64,000 bases of DNA from CBDIHP01 sp965279195 (GTDB lineage: Bacteria > Planctomycetota > Planctomycetia > Isosphaerales > Isosphaeraceae): contig CBDIHP010000038.1 in assembly GCA_965279195.1 (NCBI GenBank), positions 1-64,000 on the forward strand, written 5' to 3'. Under the pieces are notes generated by a model. The model was given only the letters and a program-made list of their open reading frames with translations, did no database searches and was not told the DNA's origin. Both the position numbers and the translations under genes were made by a program. This document shows positions 33,197 to 41,733 of the stretch, one piece after another (position 1 is the first letter of the stretch; each line of letters starts with the position of its first letter).

Positions 33197-35218
33197 TCAC
33201 GCCTGCGAGGCCAGGCGTTCGAGTTCGTTCTCGTCTATGATCGGTATTCCGAGCTGCCGGGCTTTCTCCAGTTTCGAGCCGGCGGCCTCCCCGGCGAGCA
33301 GCATGCTCGTCGCCTTCGACACAGACCCTGTGACCTTCCCGCCCAGCGTCTTGATCAGGGCCTCCGCCTCGGGCCGGGTCCGCCTGGGCAGCGTCCCCGT
33401 CACGACCAGCGTCTTCCCCGCGAGCGGCAGGTTCCCCGAGGCCACCGCGACGGGATGCACTTCGGCCGGCTCGACACCGACCGAACGCAAATCGGCGATC
33501 AGGGCCCGGTTCTCCTCATCCTGGAGGAAGTCGAACAAGCTGGCCGCCACGACGGGGCCGATCTCCGGCACCCCCTCGATCTGCTCCAAGGTCGCGCCCA
33601 GGATCGCGTCGAGCGAGTGGAACTTGACCGCCAGGACCTCCGCGCTCCTCGTCCCGACGTGCCGGATCGTCAGGCCCGTCAGGAACCGGTCGAGCGACCG
33701 CTTCCTCGTCGCCGCGATCGCGTCCACGAGGTTCTGGGCCGACTTCTTGCCCATGCGTTCGAGGTCGGAGAGGGTCGCCACGTCCAGGCGATACAGGTCG
33801 GCGAGGCTCCTCAGCAAACCCTTGTCGACGAGCTGGCCGATCAGCTTCTCGCCCAGGCCGTCGACGTCCATGGCGTCGCGGTGGGCGAACCAGCGGATCG
33901 ACTCCTTGAGCTGCTCGGGGCACTTCGACGATCGGTTCGTGCAGCGCACGTCCACGCCGTCGGGCTCGCGTTCGACGGGTGCGCCGCAGCTCGGACACGC
34001 GGTCGGGAACTGGTAAACGACCTCGGTCCCGGTGCGGGCCTCGGCCTCGACCCGGACGACCTGCGGGATGATCTCGCCGGCCTTCTGGATCACGACGGTG
34101 TCGCCGATCCGGACGTCCTTGCGGGCGATCTCGTCGGCGTTGTGCAGGCTGGCACGCTTGACGGTCGTCCCCGCGAGCAGGACCGGGTCGAGGTCCGCCA
34201 CGGGGGTCAGCTTGCCGGTCTTGCCGACCTGGACGAAGATCGAGCGAACCTTCGTGATCGCCTGCTCCGCCTCGTACTTGAACGCGATCACCCAGCGCGG
34301 GCTCTTGCTCCGAGTCCCCAGCCGGGCCCGCTGGCCGAGGTCGTCCACCTTCACCACCAGGCCGTCGGTCTGATAGTCCAGCGTATTCCGCTCGGACTTC
34401 CAGCGCTCGGCGTGCTGGATGACCTCCTCAATCGTCCGGTACGACGCCGTGTGCGGGCTGACGGGGATCCCCCAGGTCTTGAACTTCCGGAGGATCTCGA
34501 CGTACGACGCCGCTTCCAGCCCCTTCGTCTCCCCGAGTCCGTGGGCGATGAACTGGAGTCGCCGGATGGCACACAGACGCGGATCCAGCAGCTTGAGCGA
34601 GCCCGCGGTCGCATTGCGGGGATTGGCGAACGGGGTCTCCTCGGCGGCGGCCCGAAGCTCGTTCATCCGGACTAGTTCGGCGTTGGTCATGTAGACCTCG
34701 CCCCGGATCTCCAGGAGCGGCGGCGGGTCGTTCACCAGCGACAGGGGGATGCCCCGGACCGTCTTGATGTTCGTCGTGATGTCGTCCCCGCGCTCGCCGT
34801 CGCCCCGGGTCGCGCCCAGGACGAACTTGCCGTCGTCGTAGCGGATCGACGACGCGACGCCGTCGACCTTCAGCTCGACGACGTAGCAGATCGGCTCATC
34901 GGGGTTGAGCCCCTTGCGGACGCGGGCGTCCCACTCGCGGACCTCGTCGTAATTGTACGTGTTCTCGATCGAGAGCATCGGGACCGCGTGCGTGACGGTC
35001 GTGAAACCTTCGATCGGCTGCCCGCCCACGCGCTGGGTGGGGCTATCGGGCGTGACGAGTTCGGGGTGGGCGGCCTCCAGCTCCTCCAACTTCTTCAGGA
35101 GGTTATCGAAGTCGCGGTCCGAGATCTCGGGCGCCGCGTCGACGTAGTAGAGCCGGTTATGCCGGTCGATCTCCGACCGGAGCGCCTGGATCTCGCGTTC
35201 CACGTCCTTGTGGGCCAT
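33197..35218 (-). CDS. ligA: NAD-dependent DNA ligase LigA
   Basis: 673 aa, normal family length. The Ia domain (RLYYVDAAPEISDRDFDNLL) is followed by the adenylation domain with the active-site lysine in LKVDG (Lys 117), RGDGERGDDITTN and an OB fold. A four-Cys zinc finger (CPSCGAPVE and CTNRSSKCPEQ), helix-hairpin-helix repeats (TVLERMGKKSAQNLVDAI-type sequence) and a C-terminal BRCT domain (LAGKTLVVTGTLPRRTR, VTGSVSKATSMLLAGEAAGSKLEKA) complete it. It seals nicks in replication and repair using NAD. Nothing unusual. Confidence 0.96.
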   Translation of the reverse strand: MAHKDVEREIQALRSEIDRHNRLYYVDAAPEISDRDFDNLLKKLEELEAAHPELVTPDSPTQRVGGQPIEGFTTVTHAVPMLSIENTYNYDEVREWDARVRKGLNPDEPICYVVELKVDGVASSIRYDDGKFVLGATRGDGERGDDITTNIKTVRGIPLSLVNDPPPLLEIRGEVYMTNAELVRMNELRAAAEETPFANPRNATAGSLKLLDPRLCAIRRLQFIAHGLGETKGLEAASYVEILRKFKTWGIPVSPHTASYRTIEEVIQHAERWKSERNTLDYQTDGLVVKVDDLGQRARLGTRSKSPRWVIAFKYEAEQAITKVRSIFVQVGKTGKLTPVADLDPVLLAGTTVKRASLHNADEIARKDVRIGDTVVIQKAGEIIPQVVRVEAEARTGTEVVYQFPTACPSCGAPVEREPDGVDVRCTNRSSKCPEQLKESIRWFAHRDAMDVDGLGEKLIGQLVDKGLLRSLADLYRLDVATLSDLERMGKKSAQNLVDAIAATRKRSLDRFLTGLTIRHVGTRSAEVLAVKFHSLDAILGATLEQIEGVPEIGPVVAASLFDFLQDEENRALIADLRSVGVEPAEVHPVAVASGNLPLAGKTLVVTGTLPRRTRPEAEALIKTLGGKVTGSVSKATSMLLAGEAAGSKLEKARQLGIPIIDENELERLASQA

Positions 35219-35307
35219 CGCGCGTCCCTCCCGAGTCGCCAGGTCGAGTTGACCATCCCCGATCCGTCGGGAATGGACTTGCGTTCAGTCGGCGAGGCAA
35301 GCGGGCA

Positions 35308-35595
35308 TCATGACTTTTTCTCGCCGGAGAACCAGGGATCGGTGAGCATGGCGAGCAGGCCCACGACGATCAGCGCGACGACCTCGACCGTGAGGGCGGT
35401 CGCCCCGTTCCGGTCGAGCCAGGCGGCCAGGGCGATCGAGCCCCCCGAGGGCTTCGGCGCCCCGGGGGTCTGCACCTGCTGCTGGACGTAGGGGACCATC
35501 AGGTAGCCGAAGCAGGTGAGCACGAAGAGCGTGCCCACCAGCGTCACGGCCACGTAGAAGGGGTTCGGCAGCGGTTTCTTGGGGGATTTGCCCAT
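35308..35595 (-). CDS. Small two-helix membrane protein of unknown function
   Basis: 95 aa. Two hydrophobic helices: PFYVAVTLVGTLFVLTCFGYL near the N-terminus and TVEVVALIVVGLLAML near the C-terminus, joined by a Gly/Pro-rich loop. The N-terminus MGKSPKKPLPNP is basic. It starts 5 bases after the ndk stop, so it is probably co-transcribed with ndk. I do not recognise the family. Confidence 0.72.
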   Translation of the reverse strand: MGKSPKKPLPNPFYVAVTLVGTLFVLTCFGYLMVPYVQQQVQTPGAPKPSGGSIALAAWLDRNGATALTVEVVALIVVGLLAMLTDPWFSGEKKS

Positions 35596-35601
35596 GGGAA
35601 A

Positions 35602-36057
35602 TCAGGCGCCGTCGAAGACCCACTGGCTGCCGGCGAGGCTGTAGTCGACGACCTCACCGGCCCCGAACCACAGCGCCATCTCGCGGGCGGCCGACTCGGG
35701 GCTGTCGGAGCCGTGGATCAGGTTGTTCTGCTTGGAGATCGAGTAGTCGCCGCGGATCGTGCCGGGGGCGGCGGCGGTGCCGTTGGTCGCGCCCAGCATC
35801 GTGCGGACGACCGTGATCGCCTCGTTGCCTTCGAGCACCCCGACGACCACCGGGCCGCCGGTGATGAACGAGATCAGACCCTCGAAGAATGGCTTGCCGT
35901 TGTGCTCGGCGTAGTGCTTCTCGCCGAGTTCCCGGCTGACCTGGAGGAGCTTGAGGGCGGCGATCCTGAGGCCCTTGGCCTCGAATCGCGCGAGGATCTG
36001 GCCCACGAGCCGGCGCTGGACGCAATCGGGCTTGAAGATGATCAGAGTGCGCTGCAT
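35602..36057 (-). CDS. ndk: Nucleoside diphosphate kinase
   Basis: 151 aa. The start MQRTLIIFKPDCVQRRLVGQI, the block RTMLGATNG and the active-site histidine in NNLIHGSDSPESA are all canonical. It transfers the terminal phosphate between NTPs and NDPs through a phosphohistidine. The small membrane-protein gene follows closely. The upstream region to the SWIM-like gene is about 160 bases with no clear promoter. Confidence 0.96.
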   Translation of the reverse strand: MQRTLIIFKPDCVQRRLVGQILARFEAKGLRIAALKLLQVSRELGEKHYAEHNGKPFFEGLISFITGGPVVVGVLEGNEAITVVRTMLGATNGTAAAPGTIRGDYSISKQNNLIHGSDSPESAAREMALWFGAGEVVDYSLAGSQWVFDGA

Positions 36058-36219
36058 AGGAATCGAAAATCTCCCGCCGGGTACGGACCGAGCCGGTTCC
36101 CCCGCGTGCGAGTCGCGCCCAGGAATCGAGACCGGCCCGAACCGTCGGCCGGCACACCTCGCCCGCCTCCGCGCGTTCCGGGAGACGGGGCCATAGTGTA
36201 GGCCAACCCGCCGTTCTCT

Positions 36220-36558
36220 TCAATCCGGCTCGCGCCGCGACCGCACGGCCGGGGGCCCCTGCTCCGACGCCCTTCGCTCCAGGACGCCCGCCCGGACCAG
36301 GGCCTTCACGTGCTTGCAACCCGCCGGGTCGAGCCCGTCGCGGCGGAAGATGAAGTCAGGGCAGTCGCACTGCAGGCCGTATCGGGTCTGGGCCACGTCG
36401 TAGATGGTGCCGTCGGCCTTGGCCAGGCGGAAGCACCGCATGGCGACGTCGGGGGCCGTCGGGATCGGCTCGACCTCGTAACCGATGCCGCCGATCTTCA
36501 AGGTCAATTCCACGGCCGGTGCCACGTTCCGGGCCGGCCGTATCAGTGTCGCCGTCAT
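36220..36558 (-). CDS. Small SWIM-type zinc-finger-like protein
   Basis: 112 aa. It carries a CxCxnCxH pattern: CDC at 64-66, then CKH at 81-83 within GLDPAGCKHVKALVRAGVL, the spacing of SWIM zinc fingers. The N-terminal 60 residues look like a small beta domain (LKIGGIGYEVEPIP, CFRLAKADGTIYDVAQT). SWIM domains bind DNA or protein partners; here the domain is nearly the whole protein. There is no neighbour that suggests a specific job. Confidence 0.72.
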   Translation of the reverse strand: MTATLIRPARNVAPAVELTLKIGGIGYEVEPIPTAPDVAMRCFRLAKADGTIYDVAQTRYGLQCDCPDFIFRRDGLDPAGCKHVKALVRAGVLERRASEQGPPAVRSRREPD

Positions 36559-36820
36559 GGTGATGTCCCTCGAAGGGAGGGCCGAGGTCGTCTATTGCTC
36601 CAGCAATTGTAACCGAGATTCCAGAGAAATCTATACTTTTGTCCAGTATTTCGTCCGTCGGACGCGGCGTCGTCCCGGGACGACATCCTTCCACGCCGCT
36701 CGGCGGATTCCGGCGACACCCCGGGTCGCGGCCGGGGTTTCTGGTCGTAAGTGACGGGCCGGCTCGCATGAGTCGGACTCGGAGATCCTTTCCGGTCGGG
36801 TTTCCAGCTCGGGGGTTCCC

Positions 36821-37729
36821 ATGCGATTGATGCTCCGCCTGGCGTTGAGCGGCGTCGGCCTGACCGTCGGCCTGTCGGGGGCCTCTGCCTTCGCGCAGGT
36901 CGGCAACGCCAACCAGTTGATCCAGGGACTCGACGCCAACAACGACGGCATCATTGAGACGGGCGAGGTCCCCGAGTCGGCCCGGCCCCAGTTCGAGAAG
37001 GTCCTCAAGCTGGCCGACACCAACAAGGACGGCAGGCTAGACCGCGACGAACTCCGGACGATGGGCCGCAAGCTCCGCGAGGCCGGCCCCGCCATGGCCA
37101 AGGCCCAGCCCGGCCCGATCGGCAATCCCCAGGAACGGTTCAAGCTGATGGACCGGGACGGCGACGGAAAGGTCACCAGGGACGAGTTCACCGGCCCCGA
37201 GGCCCTCTTCGACCGACTCGACGCCAACAAGGACGGCGCGATCACGAAGGACGAACAGCCGAAACCCGGCGCTCTCCCTGACTCGGGCGGTGCCGGCGAA
37301 GGCCGGGCCTTCATGCTCAACCGCTTCAAGGTCCTGGACAAGGACGGCGACGGCAAGCTCACCCGGTCGGAGTTCACCGGCGTCCCCGAGAACTTCGACC
37401 GCATGGACCGCGACCAGGACGGCACGCTCTCCTCGAAGGAGCTTGCAGCGGCCGTCGACTTCTTCATGAGCGTGCAAGGACCCGGCGGCGCCACCCCCAA
37501 AGCCCAGGCCAAGGGCAAGGCCGCCGCGAAAGGCGCCGGCGAGGCAGGCGGATTCGTCCCGCCCCGGTTCAAGCAGATGGACAAGGACGGCGACGGCAAG
37601 GTCACCCAGTCCGAATTCACCGGCCCCGCCCCGCTCTTCTACCGCATGGACAAGGACGGCGACGGCTCCCTCACCATGGACGAGATGAAAGCCTTCGCCG
37701 CCGCCAAGGGCCAGGCCAAGAAGCCCTGA
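36821..37729 (+). CDS. Secreted EF-hand protein with eight calcium-binding loops
   Basis: 302 aa with a signal peptide (RLMLRLALSGVGLTVGLSGASAFA). Eight EF-hand-type loops DxNxDGxxxxxE lie at about 38-49, 66-77, 111-122, 134-145, 173-184, 196-207, 254-265 and 277-288, each with the acidic ligands and central glycine. Several end in FTG, giving four near-identical loop pairs. It should bind calcium in the periplasm or on the surface; no catalytic domain is present. A perfect 19 bp hairpin lies 11 bases after the stop and probably ends the transcript. Confidence 0.9.
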   Translation: MRLMLRLALSGVGLTVGLSGASAFAQVGNANQLIQGLDANNDGIIETGEVPESARPQFEKVLKLADTNKDGRLDRDELRTMGRKLREAGPAMAKAQPGPIGNPQERFKLMDRDGDGKVTRDEFTGPEALFDRLDANKDGAITKDEQPKPGALPDSGGAGEGRAFMLNRFKVLDKDGDGKLTRSEFTGVPENFDRMDRDQDGTLSSKELAAAVDFFMSVQGPGGATPKAQAKGKAAAKGAGEAGGFVPPRFKQMDKDGDGKVTQSEFTGPAPLFYRMDKDGDGSLTMDEMKAFAAAKGQAKKP

Positions 37730-37740
37730 GATCGAGAGAT

Positions 37741-37787
37741 CAAGCGGACGCACTCCAGAACTCGCCTATCTGGAGTGCGTCCGCTTG
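37741..37787. terminator. Perfect 19-bp hairpin, possible bidirectional terminator
   Basis: CAAGCGGACGCACTCCAGA / TCTGGAGTGCGTCCGCTTG with a 9-base loop, just after the EF-hand gene. There is no T-run on either side, so termination is inferred only from stem strength and position. Confidence 0.45.
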
Positions 37788-37919
37788 CTGACGCTCTGGC
37801 CCTGCGGCAGCTTGCTGCCAACGACACCGATCGAACCGGAGCCAGAACCCTTCGATCCGGCTCACGAAGCGGGCTTCGCAGCAGCAGAGCATCAGCAAGC
37901 GGACGCACTCCAGATCCGC
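37741..37919. repeat. MITE-like element family 2 copy 2, with extra inverted arm forming a strong hairpin
   Basis: The right part (about 37765-37919) matches the element at 27991-28145, with left end ATCTGGAGTGCGTCCGCTTG and right end CAAGCGGACGCACTCCAGAT. In addition an outer arm at 37741-37759 pairs perfectly over 19 bases with 37769-37787 (9-base loop). There are thus three copies of the arm within about 180 bases. It again separates two convergent genes. Confidence 0.8.
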
Positions 37920-37939
37920 CTCACGCGCGATCCGACGAC

Positions 37940-40165
37940 TCAGTCGAGGTAGAGGAAACCGTTCGAATTCAGGAGACCCAGGGCCAGATCCGCCAGCCCG
38001 TGCTCGGCATCGGCTCGGACGAATGATTCCGAGGCCGTCCTCTCAGCATCCCCAGGCGCACGGCCCAGCACGACCAGAAACATCTCGCCGACCTGACGCT
38101 TCACATCATCGCCCACCGATTTTTTCACGAGTCCGGAGATCGAATTCGCGGCGTCCGAGCTGAGTTTCGAGTTCAGCAAGGAGAGCGATTGCGTGGCGAT
38201 CGTCGTTGTCGACCGGCGGGGGCAGCTCGCGTTGGTGTCGGGTCGGTCGAAGACCTCGAAGAAGGGGTATCGCAGGTTCCTCCGGATGAACACATAAAGG
38301 CTGCGGCGATTGCGGTCCTCGACTTGCAAGGAGACGGGCCAGAGTTTCGACAGATCCCCCAGCTCAGCGGGCAGTTCGGGATAAACCGGCGGGCCGCCCA
38401 CGCGAGCATCGAGCTGGCCCGAGGCGGCGAGGATGGCGTCGCGGATCGCCTCGCCGTCAAGCCGGCGGCGGTTCTGACGCCACACCAGCGTGTTCTCCGG
38501 GTCGGCCTTCATCCCTTCGGATGAAGATCGGCACGATTGCCGATAGGTCGAACTCGTGACGATCAGCCGCTGGATGGCCTTGAGCGAATAGCCCTGACGG
38601 ACCAGCTCGGCCGCGAGCCAGTCGAGCAGCTCGGGGTGCGTCGGCGGGCTCCCCTGGGTGCCGAAGTCGCTCGGCGTGGCCACGATTCCCTTGCCGAAAT
38701 GCTGCTGCCAGACCCGGTTGACGAACACCCGATTCGTCAGAGGATGGTCCGGCCGCGTCAGCCAGTTCGCCAGCGCCGTCCGCCGCCCGGAGGTCTTCGC
38801 CTCGGGTCGGATGGAAGCGAGCGGCACGCCCTCGAGGACCGTCGGCACGTCGGCCGAGACCTCCTGCCCGCGATGCGGGTATTCGCCCCGGATGAGAAGG
38901 AACGTCGGCCCCGGTGAGGCCGTGGCCTCGTCCAGCCCCCTGCCCTTCGAGAAGGCCGGAGGCGCGGCGGCCCGGATCACCTGGATCCGCGACTGCAGGG
39001 ATTTCCGCCTCGCGACGCCCTCGGGGCCGAGTTCGCGGGCGAACCGATCGTCCGACACGCGCCTGTCTCGTGCGAGCATGTCGAACAGCCTGAGGACCTC
39101 GGCCGAGGTCCGATCCTTCGCCGCCTTGTGGTGGATCGACACCACCTCGTCGAGGGCCCCCATGGAGAGGCCCGGGGCCAGGCGTTCGCGGATCGGGGCC
39201 TCGAGCGCGATCAGCTCGGCCTCGGCCGATGCCAGGTCCGACTCCCACCTCGCCACGGCCGCCTCGCGCCGGGCCCGCTCGGCGGGGGAGGCGATCGGGA
39301 AATCATCACGGAACCGGGCCGGGGTGAAGAAGGCCTGGAGCCGGAAGAAATCGACCTGGCGGATGGGCTCGAACTTGTGGTCGTGGCATCGGGCGCAGCC
39401 GATCGTCAGCCCGAGGAAGGACAGGCCGGTCGTCTCGGTGATGTCGTTGAGGGCGTTCTGGCGTCGCAGCCCCTGGTCGTTCAGATCCACCATGTCGGGG
39501 TAGCCGCGATGGAACCCGGTGGCGATGAAGGCCGATGGGTCGTCGGGGGCCAGTTCGTCCCCCGCCACCTGGAGCCTGAGGAACTGATCGATCGGCAGGT
39601 CGCGATTGATTGCCTGGACAACCCAATCGCGGTACTTCCAGGCGTCGGGCCGGATGTGATCGAACTCGAACCCATCCGTATCCGCGTGCCTCGCCAGGTC
39701 GAGCCAGTGCTGCGCGAAGCGTTCGCCTCGGTGCGGCGACGCCAGCAGCCGGTCGACTGCCCGCTCGTAGGCCCCCGGGCGGGCGTCGGCGAGGAATTCG
39801 CGGACCTCCTGAGGGGTCGGCGGCAGGCCTGTGAGGTCGAACGACACCCGCCGCAGGAGGGTCGCTCGGTCGGCGTCTGGGCTGGGCGAGAGCCCGAATT
39901 CGCCGAACGAAGCCAAAATGAAGCGGTCGATCGGATTCCGGCCCCATCCGGGCCGTTTTTCCGACGGAACTTCGGGTTGCTTCAGGGGTTGGAACGCCCA
40001 GTGGGCGCGATCCTCGGCAGTGATGGCTTTGCCGGCCCCGGGGTTTGGCTTTGTTCCCGCTTTTTTCGTTTGGGCCCTGCCCGAAGAGGGGGTCGAGAGA
40101 ATCCCGAGGAGGGCCAGACCCGTCACCGCGATGGATTTGGTTCGCAACGGAGGCCTCCCGTTCAC
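37940..40165 (-). CDS. DUF1549/DUF1553 domain protein (planctomycetal, without N-terminal cytochrome domain)
   Basis: 741 aa, GTG start overlapping the upstream DUF1501 stop by 4 bases (GTGA). A signal peptide (IAVTGLALLGILSTPSSGRAQ) is followed by DUF1549: RNPIDRFILASFGE, VSFDLTGLPPTPQEV, HRGERFAQHWLDLARHADTDG, and a CxxCH-type motif CARCHDHKFEPI. DUF1553 forms the C-terminal part (RTALANWLTRPDHPLTNRVFVNRVWQQHFGKGIV, LDGEAIRDAILAASGQLD, FLYLD). Unlike its three paralogues here, it lacks the PSD1-type N-terminal cytochrome c segment. The function is unknown for all members. It is co-translated with DUF1501, the reverse gene order of the other pairs. Confidence 0.9.
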   Translation of the reverse strand: MNGRPPLRTKSIAVTGLALLGILSTPSSGRAQTKKAGTKPNPGAGKAITAEDRAHWAFQPLKQPEVPSEKRPGWGRNPIDRFILASFGEFGLSPSPDADRATLLRRVSFDLTGLPPTPQEVREFLADARPGAYERAVDRLLASPHRGERFAQHWLDLARHADTDGFEFDHIRPDAWKYRDWVVQAINRDLPIDQFLRLQVAGDELAPDDPSAFIATGFHRGYPDMVDLNDQGLRRQNALNDITETTGLSFLGLTIGCARCHDHKFEPIRQVDFFRLQAFFTPARFRDDFPIASPAERARREAAVARWESDLASAEAELIALEAPIRERLAPGLSMGALDEVVSIHHKAAKDRTSAEVLRLFDMLARDRRVSDDRFARELGPEGVARRKSLQSRIQVIRAAAPPAFSKGRGLDEATASPGPTFLLIRGEYPHRGQEVSADVPTVLEGVPLASIRPEAKTSGRRTALANWLTRPDHPLTNRVFVNRVWQQHFGKGIVATPSDFGTQGSPPTHPELLDWLAAELVRQGYSLKAIQRLIVTSSTYRQSCRSSSEGMKADPENTLVWRQNRRRLDGEAIRDAILAASGQLDARVGGPPVYPELPAELGDLSKLWPVSLQVEDRNRRSLYVFIRRNLRYPFFEVFDRPDTNASCPRRSTTTIATQSLSLLNSKLSSDAANSISGLVKKSVGDDVKRQVGEMFLVVLGRAPGDAERTASESFVRADAEHGLADLALGLLNSNGFLYLD

Positions 40166-41598
40166 GCGAGGATCGATCGGATGACCTTGCCGGACGTCTC
40201 GGTGAGCCGCTCCTCCCGCCCGTTGACCGGGAAGGTCAGCCGGGTGTGGTCGAGGCCGAGCAGGTGCAGGATGGTGGCGTGGAGGTCGTGGACGTGGACC
40301 CGATCGACCTCGGCCCGGAGACCGACCGCGTCGGTCGCCCCGTGGGCCACGCCCCCTTTGACCCCCGCCCCGGCGAACCAGCAGCAGAAGCCGTGGGGGT
40401 TGTGGTCACGCCCTCGGCCGCTCTCCGACATCGGCATCCGCCCGAATTCGCCGCCCCAGATGACCAGGGTGTCGTCGAACAATCCGCGACGTTTGAGGTC
40501 GGTCAGGAGCGCAGCCACCGGCTTGTCGGTGCGGCGGCACATCGTCAAATGATTCTTTTCGACATCATCGTGGGCGTCCCAGCCGTTCGTATCGCCCGAG
40601 AAAACCTGAACGAAACGCACACCTCGCTCGACCAGCCGCCGGGCCAGGAGGCAGCGGGTGCCGAAATCCGCCGTCTCGGGCCGGTCGATGCCGTAAAGTC
40701 CTTTCGTGGCCTCGGTTTCCGATGCCATGCTGACCGCCTCGGGGGCCTCGGCCTGCATCCGGTAGGCGAGTTCGAGGTTGGAGATCCGGGCCGAGAGTTC
40801 GTCGTCGTCCGACCGGCCAGCCAGGTGCTCGCGGTTCAGGGCACCGATCAGATCCACAATCCGCCGTTGACGTTGCGTCGAGCGGCCGTCGGCCGGCTTG
40901 AGGTCGAGGATCGGGTTTTCGCCCCCCCGGATGACAGTCCCCTGGTAACTCGCCGGCAAATAGCCCGCGCCGTAGGACGGCGGCCCCCCCTTGATCCCCC
41001 CGCGCGGGTCGAGCAGGACCACAAACGCGGGCAGGTTCTGATTTTCCGTCCCGAGTCCGTACCCCGTCCAGCTACCCAGGCTGGGCCGACCCATCAGGAT
41101 CGACCCGGTGTTCATCTGGTAGACCGCCTGGGGATGGTTGACGCTATCCGCCCAGCACGACCGGACCAGGGCCAGGTCGTCCACGTGCCGGGCGATCTCG
41201 GGCAGGAAGTCGGAGACCTCCAAGCCGCACTGGCCGTACTTGCGGAAAGACCGCTTCGTGGCCAGGAGGGGGTTCTTTCCGACCTGCCGGCGTGTCGCGA
41301 CCGGCCCGAAACTCTTGGGAAGTGGTTGACCGGCCAGCCTTTGCAACTCGGGCTTGGGGTCGAACGTCTCCAGGTGGCTGGGCCCGCCGTGCATGAACAG
41401 CGAGATGACCCGCTTCGCCTTCCCGGGGAAGTGCGGGGCCTTCGGGGCCAGGGGCGACGGCAACTCGCCGGCCCGAGCCGCCATCTCCGGGGCCAGGATC
41501 CAGGCCAGGGCGAGCGAGCCAAACCCGCCCCCGGCCTCGCGCAGGAAGGCCCGACGGCCCTGGGGCGGTACCGGTCCGGGGACGTGGCGTCCGGTCAT
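40162..41598 (-). CDS. DUF1501 domain-containing protein
   Basis: 478 aa. A Tat-like signal (RRAFLREAGGGFGSLALAW) is followed by VISLFMHGGPSHLETFDPKPELQ, GLGTENQNLPAFVVLLDPRG, TRCLLARRLVERGVRFVQVF, GWDAHDDVEKNH, LVIWGGEFGRMPM, GRGRDHNPHGF and a C-terminal HVHDLHATILHLLGLDH. The GGEFGR and GRDHNP blocks contain the conserved metal- or substrate-facing residues of the family. It is paired with the DUF1549/DUF1553 gene through a 4-base overlap, strong evidence that the two proteins act together. Confidence 0.92.
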   Translation of the reverse strand: MTGRHVPGPVPPQGRRAFLREAGGGFGSLALAWILAPEMAARAGELPSPLAPKAPHFPGKAKRVISLFMHGGPSHLETFDPKPELQRLAGQPLPKSFGPVATRRQVGKNPLLATKRSFRKYGQCGLEVSDFLPEIARHVDDLALVRSCWADSVNHPQAVYQMNTGSILMGRPSLGSWTGYGLGTENQNLPAFVVLLDPRGGIKGGPPSYGAGYLPASYQGTVIRGGENPILDLKPADGRSTQRQRRIVDLIGALNREHLAGRSDDDELSARISNLELAYRMQAEAPEAVSMASETEATKGLYGIDRPETADFGTRCLLARRLVERGVRFVQVFSGDTNGWDAHDDVEKNHLTMCRRTDKPVAALLTDLKRRGLFDDTLVIWGGEFGRMPMSESGRGRDHNPHGFCCWFAGAGVKGGVAHGATDAVGLRAEVDRVHVHDLHATILHLLGLDHTRLTFPVNGREERLTETSGKVIRSILA

Positions 41599-41733
41599 CG
41601 AGACCTCGGCGGCGGGTGGGGAGGTCGGCAGGGTTCACGGTCGGTTCAGCATAGCCGCCGTTCGGACCGAATCCTAGGATGGATTTCCTCGTCCGACCAA
41701 CCACTTCGCAACGCTAGGCGATCCCTGTCTCCC

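Noticed and set aside
40045..41733. Long 5' extension of the metalloprotease frame over the DUF1501 gene
   Set aside because: The extension is antisense to a clear DUF1501 gene; the membrane-helix start at 41734 explains the real gene.
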